Positions 45,305-51,456 of a DNA stretch of 51,456 bases are shown here, one piece after another. The position numbers were made by a program, and so were the translations under genes. The notes beneath the pieces were generated by a model, which did not search any database, was not told the origin of the DNA, and worked only from the letters and a program-made list of their open reading frames with translations. Location of the stretch: NCBI GenBank assembly GCA_937895825.1, contig CALBKP010000025.1, forward strand, positions 1 to 51,456, read 5' to 3'. Origin of the DNA: an uncultured Alistipes sp. (GTDB lineage: Bacteria > Bacteroidota > Bacteroidia > Bacteroidales > Rikenellaceae). Position 1 is the stretch's first letter. Every line of letters begins with the position of its first letter.

Positions 45305-46561
45305 TTACTTCTCGGGCTGCGCCTCCGTAGACTCTGCTGTGGGCTCTGCCGCAGGCTCCGTAGCCTCGGGCGCAACCTCTGTATTTGCGGGTGTCTCAAC
45401 AGCCTTTGGCTCTGCCAAATCCGTTGCCTCGGGAGCCTCTACCGTCTCCAACGCATCCACCATGGGGGCATCTACTATAACCTCCTCAGTAACAGGCACT
45501 GACACCTCCTCAGTAGTGACTTGCAGCTTGTAAATATACTCATAGTAGTAGTATGCTGCACCTGCTGCGATTAGCAATACCACCAATGCTATCAACGCCT
45601 TTAGCCAGCCGCGCGACTTCTTCTTCGTGCCACCCTCAACACTCTCCTCCTCTGCCTCGGGCTTAGGCTGTGGCTTAGCCTTGCGACGCTTGGGAGCATC
45701 GGGGGGCGCTGTGGTTGCGAGGTTCGCCTCCTTAACGCTCATGCACTCGAAGAGGGCGATTGTGACATTATCATATCCACCAGCCTCAAACGCTGCCTCA
45801 AATAGCTTCATCTTATAATCGTCGATGCTTGGATACTCCTTCATCATGATATCCAAGATCTCCTCGTCACGACATAGGCCACACAAGCCATCGGTACATA
45901 GCAACAGATAGTCGCCCACCGACAACTTCTTGCACACATAGTCGGGGCGCGCCTTATTGGGCGAATCACCCAAGCTGCGGGTGATGATGTTACTATTTGG
46001 GTGGTCAAACGCTAATTCTGGATCCAACTTACCCGTGTCGACCAACTCCTGAACGTACGAGTGGTCGTTGCTCAATCTGCTCAATCCTGACTGACGGTTA
46101 AACAGATATGCGCGCGAATCGCCACACCATGCGATATGAGCCACGTTGTCAACGACCCAAGCCATAACGACCGTAGTACCCATTCCAGATGTGGACTCGT
46201 CCTCCTTTACCTTTTGCTTAATGACAGCATCAGCCTTAACAATAATCTTCTTCATGAAGTCTTCGACATGGTTGCTGGCATCTATAATCTTAGAGAAGTC
46301 TTTGACCTCTGAGAACGACTGCTTGATAGAGGTTACAGCCAACTCCGAGGCAACCTCTCCGGCATTCATACCTCCCATACCATCGGCAACAACCATAACG
46401 CAACCCAACTCCCCAAGATACATTACATCGTTGGGATCGCTTGGCACGAACCAATTATTCTTAACGCTCAAGTCGGGACATACTATAAAGTTGTCTTCGT
46501 TGTTACTACGCACCAAACCAACGTTTGTTGCGACTGTCATTTTGAAGGTAATATCAGACAT
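45305..46561 (-). CDS. PP2C-type protein phosphatase, membrane-anchored
   Basis: A 418-residue metal-dependent Ser/Thr phosphatase, the likely opponent of the two kinases. The N-terminal metal site has RSNNEDNF (18-25), VVADGMGGMNAGE (58-69, Asp60 and Gly61 as ligands), WCGDSRAYLF (145-154), CTDGL (222-226) and GYDNVT (262-267). All key residues are present, so it should be active. A Lys/Pro linker leads to a membrane helix (about 319-340) and a periplasmic tail of some 75 residues made of Val, Glu, Ala, Thr and Pro, too repetitive to assign. This topology puts the enzyme on the cytosolic side. Confidence 0.93.
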   Translation of the reverse strand: MSDITFKMTVATNVGLVRSNNEDNFIVCPDLSVKNNWFVPSDPNDVMYLGELGCVMVVADGMGGMNAGEVASELAVTSIKQSFSEVKDFSKIIDASNHVEDFMKKIIVKADAVIKQKVKEDESTSGMGTTVVMAWVVDNVAHIAWCGDSRAYLFNRQSGLSRLSNDHSYVQELVDTGKLDPELAFDHPNSNIITRSLGDSPNKARPDYVCKKLSVGDYLLLCTDGLCGLCRDEEILDIMMKEYPSIDDYKMKLFEAAFEAGGYDNVTIALFECMSVKEANLATTAPPDAPKRRKAKPQPKPEAEEESVEGGTKKKSRGWLKALIALVVLLIAAGAAYYYYEYIYKLQVTTEEVSVPVTEEVIVDAPMVDALETVEAPEATDLAEPKAVETPANTEVAPEATEPAAEPTAESTEAQPEK

Positions 46562-46647
46562 ATAACTTTTAAATTGTTGAGGTACGACAGCGTATTTATC
46601 ACCATCATACCGAGTGTTTAATATAGTTCATTTAAGTTAAGCGACAT

Positions 46648-47064
46648 TTACTCAGTGGCCTCAACCACAGAACTACTATCACAATTTTTTATTAATTTAT
46701 CGATCTTATCACAAAGATAATTATATTTTAAACTTAGCTTTCGCGAATGTGACAAATCAAAACTGACAATAATACGATCTAAGAGCATCGTATACTCACG
46801 CAAATCATATAAATCGTCAACATTTGTAGCGCTTTGGCAACTTTCCTCTATCTCGTCAATCAGAAAGATTATGTTATCCGTCTTCTGCTGTTGCGATAAT
46901 CTTTTAAACTTTTCAACTGGCGAATTCCAACCAAAACCAGTCTCTTTGAAAAGGTCTTTTAAAGACAACGGATAGTCTTTCTTCTTTTGCTGTGCATGAC
47001 AATCAGGAACTACCATTACTGCACACACTATAATAATAGCTAATGCGATTATCTTCTTCATCAA
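46648..47064 (-). CDS. small exported coiled-coil-like protein, family copy 1
   Basis: A 138-residue protein with a signal peptide ending CHAQ (about residue 25). The mature part is mostly helical and charged. It shares with the next three genes the order LSLKDLF-like start, a phenylalanine and lysine cluster, a LxDExExxxC segment, then YDLREYxxxLxRI and a KYNYLCDKIDKLIKN helix. It is the most divergent copy and is strongly AT-rich. Function unknown; the charge and helices suggest a periplasmic binding partner. Confidence 0.65.
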   Translation of the reverse strand: MMKKIIALAIIIVCAVMVVPDCHAQQKKKDYPLSLKDLFKETGFGWNSPVEKFKRLSQQQKTDNIIFLIDEIEESCQSATNVDDLYDLREYTMLLDRIIVSFDLSHSRKLSLKYNYLCDKIDKLIKNCDSSSVVEATE

Positions 47065-47185
47065 AAAATTATTATCGCTGCAATACGCACACTAATAACT
47101 TTAAATGATACTATTTAAATATGATATGGTGACAGCTTACTGGCAACTATCATTGCCGCAACCATACCAAGTAAGTCTTTATAAC

Positions 47186-47602
47186 TTAATTACACTTATT
47201 TTTCTCAGCTTTAGCAGCAGACCTCTCAAGATCCTTTAAGATTCTCATTGATTCAAGACTTTTTATATCAAGACGATTAATTAAATCATTAATATAGGTC
47301 TGTGAAGTATTTCTAAGTTTTGCCTTATATTTTAGCTGTTTAATTATATACAACGAAGTTCTAAACTTATAGAAATCTTCCAAAGTAGAACAAGTTTTAT
47401 ATACCTCCTCCATTTGGCTAAGAAGAGATTTTAAATTCTCATACTGCACATCAGAAGATGCTTTTTTGAAAGCCTTGAAAGCCGATGGCGACGACATTGT
47501 TTCTAAAGTCAGCACTAACTCCTTCTTGTCAACTACAGCGTAACTATCTGTAACAGATATTATTGCACATATCGTGACTATTAAAGCAAGAAATTTTTTC
47601 AT
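47186..47602 (-). CDS. small exported coiled-coil-like protein, family copy 2
   Basis: A 138-residue protein with a signal peptide ending SYA (about residue 22). The mature helices (LVLTLETMSSPSAFKAFKKA, LLSQMEEVYKTCSTLEDFYK) line up with copies 3 and 4 (VISLDQVHTDAAFKQFKKAN, LLRQANDEYKACETIDEIRD), including a conserved cysteine in the Y-K-x-C position. The C-terminal third diverges. Coding sequence and flanks are clearly AT-richer than copies 3 and 4. Function unknown. Confidence 0.65.
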   Translation of the reverse strand: MKKFLALIVTICAIISVTDSYAVVDKKELVLTLETMSSPSAFKAFKKASSDVQYENLKSLLSQMEEVYKTCSTLEDFYKFRTSLYIIKQLKYKAKLRNTSQTYINDLINRLDIKSLESMRILKDLERSAAKAEKNKCN

Positions 47603-47687
47603 AATCGTGGTACTACTAAAAAACAGGTGTCCCTACAATCTTATATTTAGCCTCGGGAATTAAGTTTCAAAGTATATATTTAAGTAT

Positions 47688-47720
47688 GGTATGGTGACGG
47701 AGTAAAACCGTCACCATACC
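47688..47720. promoter_or_regulatory. strong hairpin between copies 2 and 3
   Basis: Perfect 13-bp arms GGTATGGTGACGG (47688-47700) and CCGTCACCATACC (47708-47720) with a 7-base loop. On the minus strand no T run follows, so it is not a classic terminator; it could protect the mRNA 3' end or attenuate read-through. A decayed version (ATGGTGACAG ... ACCATACC) lies near 47130-47170, between copies 1 and 2. Confidence 0.55.
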
Positions 47721-47761
47721 TAATGAGTTTAATTTAAGCACAAAATATTTGTGTACTCAGA

Positions 47762-48181
47762 TTAGTCAAGCTCCTGACCAAAGTCATAGTAGCCACCAGT
47801 CTCGTGATAAATAGTGCTACCACCCTCATACTCACGGATAGTCTTGTTAATCTTGTTGTACAAAATGTTGTACTCCTTCTGAGCAGCCATGAAGCCCTGC
47901 TTACCAGAAACGATGTAACGCTGGATCAATACGAGATCCTCACGAAGGTCACGAATCTCATCGATAGTCTCGCATGCCTTATACTCATCGTTTGCCTGAC
48001 GCAAAAGGTCGGTAACTATCTCAAGCTGATTCATCTTGTTAGCCTTCTTAAACTGCTTGAAAGCTGCATCTGTGTGAACCTGATCGAGAGAGATCACAAC
48101 ATCCTTACGTCCCACTGATGAACAATTCACACTGGCAAATGCTACCAATGCAATAATTGCTAATGACAAAATATTTTTCAT
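47762..48181 (-). CDS. small exported protein, family copy 3
   Basis: A 139-residue protein, possibly a lipoprotein (SVNCSS after a hydrophobic start). It differs from copy 4 mainly in the signal peptide and the first few mature residues. Nucleotides 47768-48010 are identical to 48277-48519 (243 bases), and the short leader before the ATG is also shared, showing very recent duplication or gene conversion. The mature part is helical (DLREDLVLIQRYI, EYNILYNKINKTIREYEGG) and ends YYDFGQELD. Function unknown. Confidence 0.72.
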   Translation of the reverse strand: MKNILSLAIIALVAFASVNCSSVGRKDVVISLDQVHTDAAFKQFKKANKMNQLEIVTDLLRQANDEYKACETIDEIRDLREDLVLIQRYIVSGKQGFMAAQKEYNILYNKINKTIREYEGGSTIYHETGGYYDFGQELD

Positions 48182-48270
48182 AATTCTATAAGTTTTAAAG
48201 TTAAATAATTTTCTTTAAGTATAACTTACCAACTTGGGAATAGCTTGTAATATAATAGTATGTACCCAAA

Positions 48271-48690
48271 TTAGTTAAGCTCCTGACCAAAGTCATAGTA
48301 GCCACCAGTCTCGTGATAAATAGTGCTACCACCCTCATACTCACGGATAGTCTTGTTAATCTTGTTGTACAAAATGTTGTACTCCTTCTGAGCAGCCATG
48401 AAGCCCTGCTTACCAGAAACGATGTAACGCTGGATCAATACGAGATCCTCACGAAGGTCACGAATCTCATCGATAGTCTCGCATGCCTTATACTCATCGT
48501 TTGCCTGACGCAAAAGGTCAGTAACGATCTCAAGCTGATTCATCTTGTTAGCCTTCTTGTACTGCTTGAAAGCTGCATCAGTATGAACCTGATCAAGAGA
48601 GATCACAACGTCCTTACGGCCCTGAGCAAAGCAACTAACACTTGCAAGTGTGAACAATGCGATAACCGCCAATGACAAAATATTTTTCAT
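48271..48690 (-). CDS. small exported protein, family copy 4
   Basis: A 139-residue near twin of copy 3 with a signal peptide ending CFAQ. Unlike copy 3 the residue after the cysteine differs, so this copy is probably cleaved as a soluble protein rather than lipidated. The mature sequence is otherwise almost the same, ending YYDFGQELN. It is the first family member after the FHA gene (42 bases). The switch from lipoprotein-like to soluble-like export between two otherwise identical proteins is notable. Function unknown. Confidence 0.72.
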   Translation of the reverse strand: MKNILSLAVIALFTLASVSCFAQGRKDVVISLDQVHTDAAFKQYKKANKMNQLEIVTDLLRQANDEYKACETIDEIRDLREDLVLIQRYIVSGKQGFMAAQKEYNILYNKINKTIREYEGGSTIYHETGGYYDFGQELN

Positions 48691-48732
48691 AACTCTATAA
48701 GTTTTAAAGTTAAGTTATTTCGTTTAATTCAA

Positions 48733-49737
48733 TTAGAACTTCTTAAGAACGTTCTCCTTCTTCTTATCGAGCTTAGGAGCTGACTCATCCTCAGAGTAGA
48801 TCTTCAAAGAGTTAGCCTCTGCCTCACGCTTCTGCTTCTCCAAATCCTCATCACGCTTCTTTACCTGATCAACATAATTCTGAAGCACTTCAATCTGCTC
48901 ATTTGCAGCCTGAATCTGCTCCTCAGCGATCTCGCTGTTAGCCTCAGCCTCAGCAACTGCTGTCTGCAACTCCTCGTTAAGAGCGACAGCTGTCAACATA
49001 AGAGCCTCACGCTCAGCCTGAGCCTCAGCGAGCTTCTTCTGAGTGCGTGCGCGCTCAACAGCCGATGCGTTCTGAGAGTTCTCCAACTCAACGTTGAGAG
49101 CCTCGATCAACTCGTCGCTTGCAGTAAGATCCTGCTGTACCTGCTCGATCTGCTGCTGCTTAGTCTCGATCTCCTTGTTGAACTTGTCAGCCTGGTAGAG
49201 ATTCCATGCTACAAGACCTGCAACTGCAAGGACAAAGAGAATAACGATGCACCACAAAGCGCGCTTGTAAGGAGCAAGTGCCTGCTGACGGAACAAGTTA
49301 AGACGCTCTGTCATACCGATACTGCTAACAAGGCTCTGCTTGCCCTGAGGAATGATGAAGCCCATCAAAGGACCGCGTGAAGAGAGACGAATCTCATCAC
49401 CCGAGTTAAGTATCTTCTCCTCAGAGATAGGCTGACCATTTACGAGTGTTGTATTTGTCTGTGAAAGGGGGATGATCTTCCAGTTCTCACCCTCCTTAAC
49501 GATAGCTGCGTGACGACGGCTAACAGTCTCGAAAGACTCGTCGAAACGTACCTGACATGCTGAATCGCGGCCCAACTCAACCTGATCAACGATGATCTTC
49601 TGAGACTCGCCTGCGTGGTGATACAAAGACTCGGTCTTGTGCTCCAGAATGTAGTACTGACGACCTGAAGCATTAAAGACAGCAGCAACACCAGCACCTA
49701 CTGAACCAGCGACTGTTCTTTTGTAATTTGCCTCCAT
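48733..49737 (-). CDS. FHA-domain membrane protein with long coiled coil
   Basis: A 334-residue protein. Residues 45-130 form an FHA domain that binds phosphothreonine: GRDSAC (56-61), SRRHA (73-77) and TNTTLVNG (94-101) are the peptide-contact loops. A membrane helix lies at about 160-180 (ALWCIVILFVLAVAGLVAWN), and a coiled coil at about 185-310 should be periplasmic. The start MEANYKRTVAGSVGAG has a threonine (Thr8) in the TVA setting also seen in the right-edge protein, a possible kinase target. It may transmit phosphorylation state across the membrane. Confidence 0.9.
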   Translation of the reverse strand: MEANYKRTVAGSVGAGVAAVFNASGRQYYILEHKTESLYHHAGESQKIIVDQVELGRDSACQVRFDESFETVSRRHAAIVKEGENWKIIPLSQTNTTLVNGQPISEEKILNSGDEIRLSSRGPLMGFIIPQGKQSLVSSIGMTERLNLFRQQALAPYKRALWCIVILFVLAVAGLVAWNLYQADKFNKEIETKQQQIEQVQQDLTASDELIEALNVELENSQNASAVERARTQKKLAEAQAEREALMLTAVALNEELQTAVAEAEANSEIAEEQIQAANEQIEVLQNYVDQVKKRDEDLEKQKREAEANSLKIYSEDESAPKLDKKKENVLKKF

Positions 49738-49788
49738 AAAATTAGTTTTTAAGTTAGTTAATAAGTTTGTTATGTATTGATAATACTT

Positions 49789-51141
49789 TTATTGCACCTC
49801 AAACTTGAGCTTAATATCACCGATGGTGATAATATCGCCAATGTTTAACTCAACACCCTCCTTGTGTACCTCGCGCGAATTAACATAGGTACCATTCGTT
49901 GAGTTCTGCCACTCACGCGTCTCGCTGTTCCACTGACCATCTCTAATCTGCCAACGCATATCCTGAAGATTCTCGATGGTACAATGTCTACGCGACACGT
50001 AAGACTCCTCGAAGTCGACAATCTGCACAGTACATGAGCTATCACGACCCACCGTAAGCACACGTCGTCCTGCCAACGTAGCCAAGGCCTGGAGCTCATA
50101 CACACGGCCAAACTCCTTACCCTGCATGACACGCAGTGTTCGCTTACCAGGGGTTGTCGCACTCTGCTGCTGATCAAGGCTATTTGAACGGTAGCTAACA
50201 GCCGAAGGGGTAGCGCCCACACCATTTGAGCGCGACACCGAGCCGCTATATGTATCTGCCGGGAGCAGTGCCATCACCTCCTTTACAGAACTTATTCTAT
50301 GCTTAAAGTCGGGCACGAGGCAGCGAGCGATCAGGCTCTCCCAATCTCTACCATGAGGCGTAGACAGAAGCTTTGTTCTATCCCACTCGCCAACCTTACC
50401 TCTGCGCTGATAGTGAACCAAGTCGTTCTGATCCTCAAGCTTACCGAAGGGTAGCTCTCCCGTGATAAGTTGGAACATCATAACACCAAACGAGTAGATA
50501 TCCGTGGTGGGAAGCACCGTACTGTTACCGCGTGCTCTATTCACCTGCTCGGGAGGCATATAGGCATACGTACCGAATATCTGCGTGGGCTTACCAAAGA
50601 TATTTCGCTCGGTCATTCGCTTATTTCTATCGCCGCTGATACCAAAATCGGTAAGCAGAGCTGTACCATCCGACCTGAAGAGTACATTCTCGGGCTTAAG
50701 GTCGCGATGTACCTTACCGTTGATGTGAAGGTCGTGCAAGCCGTTCAACACATCCTTAGCTACACGCACCAACGACACATCGGTCTTACCTATATATTTA
50801 GAGAGGTCGCCACCATCGCAAAACTCCATGACTATATATGGATTGCCCTTCAACATGCCAGAGTCGACCGAGTGAACGAGGTTGCGACTCTTGATACAGC
50901 TGGTCTTATACTCCATCTCGAAACGGCTAATCAGCGGCTGACGAATAGATGCTGGCACATCCCACAGACGCAAGAGCTTAACAGCCCATACCTTGCCACT
51001 ATGGTCATGCACCTTATATACAACGCCAAACGAACCCTCGCCTAACGCCTTCTCTACCACATAACGCGCAGCGATAGTATCCCCAGGGTTACAGCAGCAA
51101 CGCTCGGGAACGGGCATACTATTATGTGAAGAGGTCATCAT
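49789..51141 (-). CDS. Ser/Thr protein kinase fused to an FHA domain
   Basis: A 450-residue soluble kinase. The glycine loop is GEGSFGVV (34-41), the ATP lysine Lys55, the catalytic loop HRDLKPEN (145-152), DFG 165-167 and PPE 196-198. It is an RD kinase with a Thr-rich activation segment (FGKPTQIFGTYAYM), so it is probably self-activated. After a Ser-rich linker (about 298-332), an FHA domain fills residues 335-450 with GRDSSC (365-370), SRRH (383-386) and STNGTYVN (414-421). No membrane helix is present. Near the N-terminus is an unusual CCC triplet (15-17). It starts immediately after the stop of the right-edge gene. Confidence 0.94.
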   Translation of the reverse strand: MMTSSHNSMPVPERCCCNPGDTIAARYVVEKALGEGSFGVVYKVHDHSGKVWAVKLLRLWDVPASIRQPLISRFEMEYKTSCIKSRNLVHSVDSGMLKGNPYIVMEFCDGGDLSKYIGKTDVSLVRVAKDVLNGLHDLHINGKVHRDLKPENVLFRSDGTALLTDFGISGDRNKRMTERNIFGKPTQIFGTYAYMPPEQVNRARGNSTVLPTTDIYSFGVMMFQLITGELPFGKLEDQNDLVHYQRRGKVGEWDRTKLLSTPHGRDWESLIARCLVPDFKHRISSVKEVMALLPADTYSGSVSRSNGVGATPSAVSYRSNSLDQQQSATTPGKRTLRVMQGKEFGRVYELQALATLAGRRVLTVGRDSSCTVQIVDFEESYVSRRHCTIENLQDMRWQIRDGQWNSETREWQNSTNGTYVNSREVHKEGVELNIGDIITIGDIKLKFEVQ

Positions 51142-51456
51142 TTATTTAACGAACTTATAGCGTTTTCCCTGAATCTCAACAATATCATCGAGTTTTAGCA
51201 CGATGGGTGCCTCGCCAAGAGCATCAACGGGCTCCAATCTAAAGGTGTTCTCATCGCTGTCGTCAACAACGAGCGTTGAGATCTCTCGAACTGTAGCCTT
51301 GAGGTTCTTATTCGAAAGCTTTGGTGCAGCCACCTGAGCTCCACCAATTGCCACCGTCGCCTTCGCAAACTTAGCTGCTTTATCCTCCGATGCCTTAGGC
51401 TGCTCGGGCTCTGCGGGAAGCTCACCACCGAGAGCCACCGTCGCCTTCGCAAACTT
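51142..51456 (-). CDS. partial protein with repeated KFAKATVAxGG motif
   Basis: The 3' end of a gene that starts right of the window; the frame is open to the edge, 104 residues visible. KFAKATVALGG and KFAKATVAIGG occur 28 residues apart, linked by an acidic Pro/Glu stretch; at DNA level 23 bases (51350-51372 and 51434-51456) are identical, an 84-bp repeat. A third lysine-alanine-threonine-valine (NLKATVRE) precedes the final region, which reads like a small beta domain (FRLEPVDALGEAPIVLKLDDI to KFVK). The threonines are candidate targets of the kinases and docking points for the FHA domains. No membrane segment is visible in this part. Confidence 0.7.
   Translation of the reverse strand, partial: KFAKATVALGGELPAEPEQPKASEDKAAKFAKATVAIGGAQVAAPKLSNKNLKATVREISTLVVDDSDENTFRLEPVDALGEAPIVLKLDDIVEIQGKRYKFVK

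Noticed and set aside
30395..51456. Complete type VI secretion locus
   Set aside because: Kinase, phosphatase and FHA parts are suggestive, but no sheath, tube, baseplate or ClpV gene is visible.
1..51456. tRNA or rRNA genes
   Set aside because: I scanned the intergenic regions for cloverleaf patterns and CCA-type ends by eye and saw none; a dedicated tool could confirm.

Overview
The window looks like a chromosomal segment of a gut-type member of the Bacteroidota, most likely order Bacteroidales. Several genes have the Bacteroidota promoter signature (a TTG element, about 19 bp, then TAnnTTTG), for example before rplY, lipA and dnaB. Shine-Dalgarno sites are generally absent. There are many lipoproteins and beta-barrel proteins, a BACON-domain lipoprotein, a TPR/membrane/HTH protein and an FHS-type sugar permease. 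The genus cannot be decided from the sequence alone. I see no rRNA, tRNA, CRISPR array, integrase or transposase.

Positions 1-9237 are mostly plus-strand housekeeping and envelope genes: the end of dapD, a lipoprotein, rplY, pth, galE, a putative barrel protein, an MscS-type channel, a LolC/E-type permease, menaquinone methyltransferase, two small envelope proteins, and a very acidic cysteine-rich lipoprotein whose promoter has three phased upstream repeats. Positions 9305-18247 are minus-strand: a TraB/GumN-like protein with aspartate kinase, the lipA-lipB-recJ group, a phage-like DUF6549-type protein, and a polyprenyl synthase with a sugar permease. Positions 18554-22547 hold a tripartite efflux pump (outer-membrane channel, membrane fusion protein, MFS pump), flanked by related palindromic repeat elements in inverted orientation. 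dnaB, a ComM/YifB ATPase and a lipoprotein follow on the plus strand. After them comes an 850-bp non-coding stretch with a 77-bp tandem repeat.

Positions 30395-51456 are the most interesting part. At least seventeen minus-strand genes in a row, running off the right edge, appear to form one envelope signalling system that ends at a clear terminator. It has two Ser/Thr kinases (one fused to an FHA domain, one with a C-terminal membrane anchor), a membrane-anchored PP2C phosphatase, an FHA/coiled-coil membrane protein, four tandem copies of a small secreted protein family, and two proteins sharing an unrecognised C-terminal domain. It also has a large outer-membrane-like protein, a secreted vWA protein that may resemble TssR of Bacteroidota type VI secretion, an ABC ATPase with an FtsX-like permease, a BACON lipoprotein and a large WG-repeat protein. 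The partial right-edge protein carries a repeated lysine/threonine motif that could be a phosphorylated FHA ligand. The parts recall the PpkA/PppA/Fha threonine-phosphorylation switch of type VI secretion, but no type VI structural gene is visible. My inference is that kinase, phosphatase and FHA proteins sense or control an export or surface-remodelling machine made of the ABC transporter, vWA, WG-repeat and BACON proteins.
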